In this document: one piece after another, positions 32,687 to 39,966 of the stretch
How positions within the stretch are numbered: position 1 is the first letter of the stretch
How the letters are laid out: every line of letters starts with the position of its first letter
Assembly: GCF_018390535.1 (NCBI RefSeq)
Contig: NZ_JAHBBW010000009.1
Location: 1-64,000 of the forward strand
Source: Bacteroides propionicigenes
GTDB lineage: Bacteria; Bacteroidota; Bacteroidia; Bacteroidales; Bacteroidaceae
Reading direction: 5' to 3'
Length of the DNA: 64,000 nt
Program-made: the position numbers and the translations under genes
Notes under the pieces: generated by a model
Seen by the model: the letters and a program-made list of their open reading frames with translations, nothing else
Database searches by the model: none
Told to the model about the DNA's origin: nothing

Positions 32687-33826
32687 ATGGACAATGATAT
32701 AACAGTACCGCAAATGACTGAAAGGCAAGCTATGCTTCCCGATAATTACAATAATTGGCGTAAAGAAATCATTTCATTGATTGAGCAGTCTAAATTGAAG
32801 GCTATCCTTAGCGTCAATACAGAATTGCTTACTCTTTACTGGAAAATTGGTAGCGATATCCTAACCAAGCAAAAGGAGCAGGGTTGGGGTGCAAAAGTCA
32901 TTGTGCAATTATCGAAGGACCTCACGAAGCGATTTCCCGATGATAGGGGGTACTCTGTAACCAACTTAAAGTATATGAGAGGATTTGCGTTGAGTTATCC
33001 TAATTTTCCGTTTATACAAGTGCCACTTGCTGAATTAGAGTTGCTCCCAATTAGTCAAGCGATACTTGACCAAATCAAAAAGCCGAATGAAGAATTTGGC
33101 CAAGTGCCACTTGACCAAATATCGTGGTACCATCATATCTCGTTAATACCTAAGGTAAAAAGCAATACGGAACGTGCGTTTTATATTATGGAAACCGCTG
33201 CCAACGGCTGGAGTCGTGATGTAATGCTTTCGCAGATAACGAATGGTTATATCAAAGCCAAGGGCAATGCGATTACCAACTTTCAGGACACCTTACCCGC
33301 TTACCAATCGGACTTGGCGCAATATGCTTTCAAAGATCCGTATAACTTCAGTTTCTTGGGAACGGTAGCTTTACAGCGTGAACTTGATATCGAAAAGAAC
33401 CTTGCTCAACGTATCACCAATTTCCTGTTGGAAATGGGCAAAGGCTTTGCATTCATTGGTCGGCAATACCATTTGACGGTAGACGGCGATGATTACTACA
33501 TCGACATTCTAATGTATCACCTGCAACTACATTGTTATGTGGTGGTGGAACTGAAAGCTGTGGAGTTTGTGCCCGAATTTGTCAGCAAACTGAATTTCTA
33601 CATTTCGGCTGTGGACGAATATGTAAAAACATCTGAAGATAAGCCTACCATTGGTTTACTACTATGCCGCTCAAAAAGTGACACCAAAGCACGTTTTGCT
33701 CTGCGCGGCATCACCCAGCCATTGGGCATTGCACAATACGAAACCGAAAAACTCTTTGAAGATGTGGCTTCTGTACTGCCACAAATTGAAAATATTGAAA
33801 ATCAGTTGGAGGAGGATAAAGAATGA
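32687..33826 (+). CDS. YhcG/DUF1016-type PDDEXK nuclease-domain protein
   Basis: 379 residues. The N-terminal DUF1016_N helical domain (NWRKEIISLIEQSKLKAILS; LYWKIGSDI) is followed by a C-terminal PDDEXK nuclease-like domain, with the acidic residue in YYIDILMYH (D273) and the ELK triad (E288, K290) in VVVELKA. Family members are often found near restriction-modification loci and are thought to act in DNA defence or repair. Here it is alone between two HU-like genes, with no methylase or restriction subunit. ATG at 32,675 is an alternative start. Its lower GC than neighbouring genes suggests recent acquisition. Confidence 0.85.
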   Translation: MDNDITVPQMTERQAMLPDNYNNWRKEIISLIEQSKLKAILSVNTELLTLYWKIGSDILTKQKEQGWGAKVIVQLSKDLTKRFPDDRGYSVTNLKYMRGFALSYPNFPFIQVPLAELELLPISQAILDQIKKPNEEFGQVPLDQISWYHHISLIPKVKSNTERAFYIMETAANGWSRDVMLSQITNGYIKAKGNAITNFQDTLPAYQSDLAQYAFKDPYNFSFLGTVALQRELDIEKNLAQRITNFLLEMGKGFAFIGRQYHLTVDGDDYYIDILMYHLQLHCYVVVELKAVEFVPEFVSKLNFYISAVDEYVKTSEDKPTIGLLLCRSKSDTKARFALRGITQPLGIAQYETEKLFEDVASVLPQIENIENQLEEDKE

Positions 33827-34126
33827 GGTTGACTGATATTGCATCCGCCCTTATCTTAAAAAAAAGTATGGCAGGCAGATTGTAACGGAGGGACTTCTTA
33901 TTTCTCAAAAATTTCAGATTATTTTATTCCTTTTGTTATCAGTGGGTTACTCTTGTATTAGATGCCGGTTGATAGATTTGAAAGTGATGTAAACGACCAT
34001 TAAAGCACCATGCCGTTTTGTGCCTGTTGTATCTTTGCATCGTGATCACAAAGAAACAGGTTTTGCAAACTGACGAGCGAACAAAGCCGAAAAACAAATT
34101 TATTAATCATCTAAAATTAAAAGATT
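33827..34126 (+). promoter_or_regulatory. 300-base intergenic region with a -7 box
   Basis: No gene seen. TATCTTTG at 34,030-34,037 matches TAnnTTTG and would give an HU gene leader of about 84 bases. Nothing else is recognised. Confidence 0.5.
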
Positions 34127-34582
34127 ATGGCTTTAAATTACGAAGTGAAAAAGAGAGTGTTCGGTTTTGACAAGACAAAAACAGAAAAGTATGTGGCTCA
34201 ATTGAAGACATTGGGAACGGTGGAGTTTGGAGATTTGTGTAATGAAGTCACTAAAGTAGGCATGGCGCCGCGCGGTGTGGTGAAAATGGTGCTGGACGGC
34301 TTGATAGATACACTGAATATGAATATAAACAAAGGCTTCTCGGTGCAATTGGGAGACTTTGGGTGCTTCCGTCCGGGAATCAATGCTAAAAGTCAGGATA
34401 AAGAGGAAGATGTGAAGTCGGATACGGTTTACCGCCGAAAGATAATTTTCACTCCGGGACAACAATTCAAGGAGATGCTGACACGTGTCAGCGTGACGCG
34501 CGCCAATTGGGAGAGTTCGGAAACCATTTCCGGAAATGATTCCATACCCGATGGAGGGGAAGATAACAACCCGTTGGGATAA
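34127..34582 (+). CDS. HU-family DNA-binding protein (Bacteroides HU-like group)
   Basis: 151 residues beginning MALNYEVKKRVFGFDKTKTE. The HU-like core is about residues 35-125 (VEFGDLCNEVTKVGMAPRGVVKMVLDGLID; FSVQLGDFGCFRPG; IIFTPGQQFKEML). An acidic tail (SGNDSIPDGGEDNNPLG) replaces the basic end of classic HU. Members of this group are common in Bacteroides, often beside DUF4248 genes as here, and are presumed nucleoid-associated proteins. It is probably transcribed alone from the promoter in the preceding gap. Confidence 0.85.
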   Translation: MALNYEVKKRVFGFDKTKTEKYVAQLKTLGTVEFGDLCNEVTKVGMAPRGVVKMVLDGLIDTLNMNINKGFSVQLGDFGCFRPGINAKSQDKEEDVKSDTVYRRKIIFTPGQQFKEMLTRVSVTRANWESSETISGNDSIPDGGEDNNPLG

Positions 34583-34671
34583 TATGCGCTGAAGTGACTG
34601 AAAACAAATAACAGTGTATGAGAATGATATGAACTTTTCTCAGGAAAGGTTCATATCTTTTCTCCAATTAC

Positions 34672-34702
34672 TTGACTTCGCCTTCCGGATGTTGTATCTT
34701 TA
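34672..34702 (+). promoter_or_regulatory. Candidate promoter for the DUF4248 gene
   Basis: TTGAC at 34,672-34,676 and TATCTTTA at 34,695-34,702 resemble the -33 and -7 boxes with a spacer of about 20 bases. The DUF4248 start is 27 bases downstream. Confidence 0.5.
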
Positions 34703-34728
34703 CATCAACAATTAAAAATGACACATAA

Positions 34729-34977
34729 ATGATAAACCTGCAAAAGACTATGGAAAATGAAAATGGCTTTCGTATCAGAACGTATACGAAAAAAGAACTG
34801 GCATGCTTGTATTGCCCCAATGCTACGGCGCGCTGCGCTATTCGTACACTGACGCGCTGGATTAAACGCAACCGTGAATTGTATGCGGAATTACTCCTTA
34901 CAGGATACCATGTGAGGGTACGGACATTTATGCCGAGGCAAGTAGGCATCATTGTCCACTATTTGGATGAACCTTGA
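34729..34977 (+). CDS. DUF4248 domain-containing protein
   Basis: 82 residues (an internal ATG at 34,750 would give 75). The pattern FRIRTYTKKELACLYCP…ATARCAIRTLTRWIKRNREL…GYHVRVRTFMPRQVGIIV…LDEP fits DUF4248, a small Bacteroides family frequently encoded next to HU-like proteins. The basic helical character suggests nucleic-acid binding, but no function is established. It carries its own promoter. Confidence 0.8.
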   Translation: MINLQKTMENENGFRIRTYTKKELACLYCPNATARCAIRTLTRWIKRNRELYAELLLTGYHVRVRTFMPRQVGIIVHYLDEP

Positions 34978-35060
34978 TTGACTTATTGTTTTTATGGCTT
35001 TCATTTGTATTTCTCCCGCTCTTTTTGTTCCTTTGCCCTTGTCAATTAAAAAAAGAATCG

Positions 35061-35612
35061 ATGAAAACTGTTGGTTATATAGTGTTTTGTGCAGTGGCGT
35101 TGTTGATTGCTTCCTGTGCGTCCCGAAGCAAGAGCGGAGAGGATGTGCAGGTATTGATGAAGGACAGCACAGTGACGTCTGCCCCACAACGTATGCAGGT
35201 TTCTGATACAAAAGTGACTATTACTTATAAAGGTAAGGAATATCGCTCGTCTGTGGTCCGCCGTCCGGATGACAGCTTGCCTGTTGTGAAGAATGAACAG
35301 GGAGAGAAGTTTGTTGACAACAGCATCACGCTGCGTATTACTTGTGGCGGCAAGCAAATTGTGGACAAGGTGTTTACAAAAGAGAGTTTTGCTTCGCTGG
35401 TTGATGCCCGGTTTATGAAATATGCCATTCTGGAAGGATTGGTATATGACAAGACTACTCCTCAGGGCATTCTCTATGCTGCCAGTATCTGCTATCCGCA
35501 AACGGATCTTTACGTGCCTCTCAGATTGACAGTTTCCGCCGACGGTAAAATATCCATGGCGAAAGAAGAACTGTTGGAAGATGTGTACGAGGAAGATACT
35601 ATTCCCAACTGA
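35061..35612 (+). CDS. DUF4738-type lipoprotein
   Basis: 183 residues from ATG at 35,061 (MKTVGYIVFC); an upstream in-frame extension would add a second hydrophobic stretch before the true signal and is unlikely. The lipoprotein signal ends LLIASCASRSK. The mature part is a small beta-rich domain (ITYKGKEYRSSVVRRPDDSLPVV shortened; LRITCGGKQIVDKVFTKESF) fitting DUF4738, of unknown function. It lies 51 bases upstream of a two-component system and may be a target or sensor accessory of it. Confidence 0.75.
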   Translation: MKTVGYIVFCAVALLIASCASRSKSGEDVQVLMKDSTVTSAPQRMQVSDTKVTITYKGKEYRSSVVRRPDDSLPVVKNEQGEKFVDNSITLRITCGGKQIVDKVFTKESFASLVDARFMKYAILEGLVYDKTTPQGILYAASICYPQTDLYVPLRLTVSADGKISMAKEELLEDVYEEDTIPN

Positions 35613-35622
35613 TATCCGGGTA

Positions 35623-35641
35623 ATTCCAGAATGATTCCAGA
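35623..35641 (+). promoter_or_regulatory. Direct repeat, candidate response-regulator operator
   Basis: ATTCCAGA occurs at 35,623-35,630 and 35,634-35,641, an 11-base pitch (one helical turn), 23 bases before the response-regulator start. This is the usual geometry for an OmpR-type operator. Confidence 0.4.
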
Positions 35642-35663
35642 TTTGTGAGGTTTCTTTGCTGAT

Positions 35664-36341
35664 ATGAAAATCCTGATTGTAGAAGATGAGCAAGATTTGC
35701 GGGAGACGATCCGCACTTCGCTCCTGAAAGAGAAGTTTGTCGTAGAAACGGCTGCCGACTATTTTTCGGCTTTGGATAAGATAAACGACTATGACTATGA
35801 CTGCATCCTGCTGGACATTATGCTGCCCGGCGGAAGCGGCCTGGATTTGCTGCGCGAGTTGAAGCGATTGCACCGTACGGACAGTGTGCTTATCATCTCC
35901 GCCAAAGATTCGCTGGATGATAAAGTGGATGGACTGGAACTCGGAGCCGACGATTATCTGACAAAACCTTTCCATCTGGCAGAACTGAATGCCCGCATAA
36001 AGTCTTTGATTCGCCGCCGCCAAACGCAAGGCGATGTGACTGTAACCGTAGGTAACCTGCTGCTCTATCCGGACAAGCGGCAGGCGGAAGTCGACGGCGC
36101 TCCCCTGCAACTGAACCGTAAGGAGTTCGATTTGCTGTATTACTTCGTGGTGAATGCCAACCGGGTTATCAATAAAATGAGCCTTGCCGAGTCGGTGTGG
36201 GGCGACAATATTGACCAAGCCGATTCTTTGGACTTTATTTATTCGCAAGTGAAAAACCTGCGCAAGAAGTTGAAATCGGCCGATGCTTCCGTCGAACTGA
36301 AGGCTGTCTACGGTTTTGGCTATAAACTGTCCGAACTATGA
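35664..36341 (+). CDS. OmpR-family response regulator
   Basis: 225 residues. The receiver domain (1-115) has acidic pocket E8/D9, phospho-acceptor D51 (CILLDIMLPGGSG) and K102 (DDYLTKPF). A winged-helix DNA-binding domain follows (about 125-222, RKEFDLLYYFVVNANRVINK…VYGFGYKLSEL). It overlaps the kinase gene by 4 bases. It probably controls the two PepSY-like protein genes downstream and perhaps itself, through the repeat upstream. The signal is unknown. Confidence 0.95.
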   Translation: MKILIVEDEQDLRETIRTSLLKEKFVVETAADYFSALDKINDYDYDCILLDIMLPGGSGLDLLRELKRLHRTDSVLIISAKDSLDDKVDGLELGADDYLTKPFHLAELNARIKSLIRRRQTQGDVTVTVGNLLLYPDKRQAEVDGAPLQLNRKEFDLLYYFVVNANRVINKMSLAESVWGDNIDQADSLDFIYSQVKNLRKKLKSADASVELKAVYGFGYKLSEL

Positions 36342-37627
36342 AACTGGTGTACTACACATACCGTAAAATTTCCTTACTGCTATTTGTGTTAATGGCGGTG
36401 TGGGGCGTACTGTTTTATTATGCCATTATTGATGAAGTTGTTGACGAAACGGACGATACGCTGGAGAATTATGCCGGGATATTGATGGAACATGCGCTTC
36501 ATGACCCTTCTATTCTTGAAACGGAAGGCTCTTTGATGTCTTTTTATAAATTCCTGCCTATCTCTGAAGAAGAGGGGAAGCATTATCAGGAGGTCTTTTA
36601 TGATTCTACTGTTTATATCGAACTTGAGGATGAGAACGAACCGGTACGTGTGATGCGTACGGCTTTTCGTATGCCCGACGGTCAGTTTTACGAACTGACC
36701 CTGATGATTTCCATTTTGGAACGGGACGATATGGTAGAGGCGGTGCTTTGGTATTTGGGAGCTTTGTTCTTGCTTCTTCTTATTTGTACGTCTGCCGGTA
36801 TTCAGCTGATATTGAAGGGAGTATTCCGTCCGTTGCATAAGCTGCTGGACTGGCTGCACAATATTCAGCCCGGAAAGGAGGTGCCGGTGTTGGAAAATCC
36901 TACGAAAATACGTGAGTTTCGTCAGCTGAGCGAAGCTGCAGTAGATATGGGCAACCGTAGCTACAAGGCCTATGAGGAACAAAAACAGTTCATAGAAAAC
37001 GCTTCGCATGAGTTGCAGACACCGCTTGCCATAGTACGCGGCAAGGTGGAACTGCTGGCAGAAAATGATAATCTGACTGAACAGCAGATGAAAGAACTGG
37101 ATGAAATCTATTCTACTTTGGGACGTGCTGTGAAGCTGAATAAATCCCTGTTGCTGCTGTCACGTATAGAGAACGGGCAGTATACGGAATTGGAAGATGT
37201 GTCGGTAGATGAAATTCTGGATAATCTTCTGCCGGACTTGATGGATATATACGAGCATAAGCAAGTGCGCTTGGTGCGTGAGCGGGGAGAACATCCTTTT
37301 ATTATCCGTTGTAATCATTCGTTGGCTCAGATTCTGGTTTCCAATCTGGTGAAGAATGCATTGCTCCATAATGAGGATGGAGGAGAGTTGCAGATACTCA
37401 CTACTCCGGCTTCGCTGGCTATAAAGAATACGGGAGATACATCGCTGGACGGTGAGAAACTGTTCCGCCGTTTCTATCACAGCATTGACGGAAAGAAAGA
37501 TTCTACGGGGCTGGGACTTGCCATAGCCCGCTCCATTGCCCGGATTTCTTCCTTGAGGCTTACGTACGAATGGCAGGAAGGGATGCATTGTTTCCTGCTT
37601 GTTAAAGAAAACAAAAATAACAGTTAA
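36338..37627 (+). CDS. Sensor histidine kinase
   Basis: 429 residues. Two membrane segments (about 11-31 and 136-160) flank a periplasmic sensor region of about 105 residues rich in acidic residues. The phospho-accepting H224 is in NASHELQTPLAIVRG, followed by a HATPase domain with N box (SNLVKNALLHNEDGG) and G boxes (SLAIKNTGD; DSTGLGLAIARSIA). It lacks a recognisable HAMP domain. It pairs with the overlapping response regulator; the acidic sensor loop could respond to cations, which is speculation. Confidence 0.93.
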   Translation: MKLVYYTYRKISLLLFVLMAVWGVLFYYAIIDEVVDETDDTLENYAGILMEHALHDPSILETEGSLMSFYKFLPISEEEGKHYQEVFYDSTVYIELEDENEPVRVMRTAFRMPDGQFYELTLMISILERDDMVEAVLWYLGALFLLLLICTSAGIQLILKGVFRPLHKLLDWLHNIQPGKEVPVLENPTKIREFRQLSEAAVDMGNRSYKAYEEQKQFIENASHELQTPLAIVRGKVELLAENDNLTEQQMKELDEIYSTLGRAVKLNKSLLLLSRIENGQYTELEDVSVDEILDNLLPDLMDIYEHKQVRLVRERGEHPFIIRCNHSLAQILVSNLVKNALLHNEDGGELQILTTPASLAIKNTGDTSLDGEKLFRRFYHSIDGKKDSTGLGLAIARSIARISSLRLTYEWQEGMHCFLLVKENKNNS

Positions 37628-37720
37628 CTTCGATTATTCCCAAATCTTTCCTATTTCTCTGTCGTTATTTGCAGTGTGAATGATACAAAACAATTTAGTA
37701 ACATTAAAAAAATAACGATT

Positions 37721-38161
37721 ATGAAAAAAGTATTATCTATTCTTGTGTTGGCTCTTGTAGCCGTACAGTTTGCATTTGCAGGCGATGTCATTACACGTGA
37801 TGCCAAGCAACTGCCTTTGACTGCCCGTAACTTTATCAACCAGTATTTTACCAAACCTCAAATTTCTCATATTAAGATTGAAACCGGAATATTGGGATCT
37901 AAAAAGTATGAGGTATTATTGACCGACCGCACAGAAATTGATTTTGACAGTAACGGTAACTGGACGGATGTGGATTGCAAGAAGGCTGCCGTACCCGAAG
38001 CATTGATTCCGGTATCTGTGAAGGAATATGTAAAAAAGAATTTTCCACAAGAGATTATTACAAAGATTGAACGAGACCGTAGCGGAGTGGAAGTGGAACT
38101 TGCCAATGACTATTCGTTGAAATTCAACAGTAAGGGAAAGTTTGTCAGCATGGATGATTGA
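37721..38161 (+). CDS. PepSY-like (DUF2874) periplasmic protein
   Basis: 146 residues from ATG at 37,721 (MKKVLSILVLALVA). The signal peptide ends QFAFAGDV. The mature part holds two PepSY-like beta units (FINQYFTKPQISHIKIETG…YEVLLTDRTEIDFDSNGNW; VKKNFPQEIITKIERD…YSLKFNSKGKFVSMD). Such proteins bind ligands or inhibit proteases in the envelope. It follows the sensor kinase gene by 93 bases and, with the next PepSY-like gene, is a probable target of the two-component system. Confidence 0.85.
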   Translation: MKKVLSILVLALVAVQFAFAGDVITRDAKQLPLTARNFINQYFTKPQISHIKIETGILGSKKYEVLLTDRTEIDFDSNGNWTDVDCKKAAVPEALIPVSVKEYVKKNFPQEIITKIERDRSGVEVELANDYSLKFNSKGKFVSMDD

Positions 38162-38201
38162 TTGTTACATTAAATGTATAACTTTAAAATTACAGTAAGG
38201 T

Positions 38202-38690
38202 ATGAAAATGAAAATTCAAATGTTAGCGATGTTGTTTATTGCCGCAATGGTTTTCAGCGCATGCAGCGATGATGATAAGAATGACAATATAACTGCCCCG
38301 GATGCGATATCTAAAGCGTTTAAGGAGAAATATCCGGCTGCTACGGACGTTGAATGGGAGCGGAAAGGTAATTTCTTTGTAGCCGACTGTTGGATGGATG
38401 GTAGGGAAATGGACGTGTGGTTTGATACTCAGGCTGTCTGGCAATTGACCGAAGTAAACATTTCTTGGGAGGGTTTGCCGGCTGCTGTACAGACTGCCTT
38501 CAATACCGGAGAATATGCCAACTGGAAACGGGAGGATATTGATATGCTGGAATATCCGGTGGAGCCTGTACAGTACGTCATCGAAGTGGAAAAAGGCAAT
38601 ATGGAATACCAATTGTTCTATGACCAAAGCGGTAACCTATTGGACCAAAAGGATGTCAGTGGAGATAAAGATGATACGCATTGGCCGTAA
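38202..38690 (+). CDS. PepSY-like lipoprotein
   Basis: 162 residues with a lipoprotein signal (VFSACSDDDK). The mature part has PepSY-like units (AFKEKYPAATDVEWERKGNF…MDVWFDTQAVWQLTEVNI; VQYVIEVEKGNMEYQLFYDQ), as in its upstream neighbour but lipid-anchored. The pair therefore gives one soluble and one membrane-attached relative. The gene ends 2 bases before the end of the convergent serine dehydratase gene, with no terminator between. Confidence 0.83.
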   Translation: MKMKIQMLAMLFIAAMVFSACSDDDKNDNITAPDAISKAFKEKYPAATDVEWERKGNFFVADCWMDGREMDVWFDTQAVWQLTEVNISWEGLPAAVQTAFNTGEYANWKREDIDMLEYPVEPVQYVIEVEKGNMEYQLFYDQSGNLLDQKDVSGDKDDTHWP

Positions 38691-38692
38691 CT

Positions 38693-39904
38693 TTACATCG
38701 GCTTATAATCCTTAGCTAATCCTCCTTCACTGGTTTCCTTGTACAGTGAAGGCAGGTCATTTCCGGTTTCTTTCATCACCTCCACTACTTTGTCGAAAGA
38801 TACACGGTGCATACCGTCGGTGAAAGAGGAGTAGAGGTTGGCATCGAGGGCACGTGCGGCGGCGTAGGCATTTCTTTCTATGCATGGAATCTGTACCAGA
38901 CCGCATACAGGGTCACAGGTCATTCCCAAATGATGTTCCAGACCCATTTCAGCTGCATACTCTATTTGTGCAGGACTACCGCCAAACAATTGGTTGGCGG
39001 CTGCGGAGGCCATGGCGCAGGCTACGCCGACTTCACCCTGACAGCCAACTTCCGCCCCCGAAATGGAAGCATTGGTTTTTACTATATTTCCTACTAATCC
39101 GGCTGTGGCAAGGGCTCGTAAGATACGCGTGTCGCTAAATTCACGACTTTTGGACAGATGATAAAGTACAGCGGGCATAACACCGCAAGAACCGCATGTG
39201 GGAGCTGTGACAATGATACCTCCTGAAGCATTTTCCTCACTTACCGCCAAAGCATAGGCAAAAACCAGTCCGCGGGATTGCAAAGACTGCTTGTAGCCGC
39301 TGGCTCGTATGTAATAGGTTGAGGCCTTGCGGCGCAAGTTCAGCGGACCGGGTAATACACCTTCTTGCTCCAGCCCTCGTTTTACGGCATCCTGCATGGT
39401 TTTCCACACTTCTTGCAGGTAATCCCATATGTCGCTGTCCTCACACTCCTTGACATATTCCCAATAACTTTTGCCTGTACGCTCACACCATTGCAGAATT
39501 TCCGTCATACTGTTCATGGAATATACATCGGGAGTATTGACCGAAGATGCTCCGTCGTTCTCTTCTGCCAAAGCGCCGCCGCCAATACTGAAAACCGTCC
39601 ATTGGTCGGTGTCTCTCCCTTCTTTATCCATCGAAACAAACTTCATTCCGTTGGGGTGGAAGGGGAGGAAAATCTTAGGCTCCCAAATAATCTCTACCGG
39701 TGCTACCGGTTGCAGGACTTCGGTTATGGCGATGTTGGTCATGTGACCTTTGCCTGTTGCGGCCAGACTGCCGTACAGCGTTACTTTGAATGCCGCAGCT
39801 TCCGGATGTCTTGCCAGAAATATTTCGGCAGCTTTACGAGGCCCCATTGTGTGGCTACTTGAAGGACCAGTGCCAATGCGATAGAGTTCTTTGATTGATT
39901 TCAT
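38693..39904 (-). CDS. sdaA: L-serine ammonia-lyase (serine dehydratase)
   Basis: 403 residues, a single-chain iron-sulfur L-serine dehydratase that turns L-serine into pyruvate and ammonia. The N-terminal beta domain begins IGTGPSSSHTMGPRKAAEIF. The C-terminal alpha domain carries the cluster cysteines in TAPTCGSCGVMPA and CDPVCGLVQIPC. The length and fused architecture match the SdaA of Bacteroides and E. coli. It lies 62 bases downstream of mutS2 on the same strand, so co-transcription is possible. Confidence 0.95.
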   Translation of the reverse strand: MKSIKELYRIGTGPSSSHTMGPRKAAEIFLARHPEAAAFKVTLYGSLAATGKGHMTNIAITEVLQPVAPVEIIWEPKIFLPFHPNGMKFVSMDKEGRDTDQWTVFSIGGGALAEENDGASSVNTPDVYSMNSMTEILQWCERTGKSYWEYVKECEDSDIWDYLQEVWKTMQDAVKRGLEQEGVLPGPLNLRRKASTYYIRASGYKQSLQSRGLVFAYALAVSEENASGGIIVTAPTCGSCGVMPAVLYHLSKSREFSDTRILRALATAGLVGNIVKTNASISGAEVGCQGEVGVACAMASAAANQLFGGSPAQIEYAAEMGLEHHLGMTCDPVCGLVQIPCIERNAYAAARALDANLYSSFTDGMHRVSFDKVVEVMKETGNDLPSLYKETSEGGLAKDYKPM

Positions 39905-39966
39905 TTTAGTACTTAGTTATCGGATTATTAGTCTCTATTTTCTGTCTTCTGTTTCTTAATTCTCAA

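Noticed and set aside
35046..36248. 400-codon reading frame antisense to the DUF4738 and response-regulator genes
   Set aside because: It lies wholly opposite two well-supported genes, lacks any domain pattern, and has no promoter or signal.
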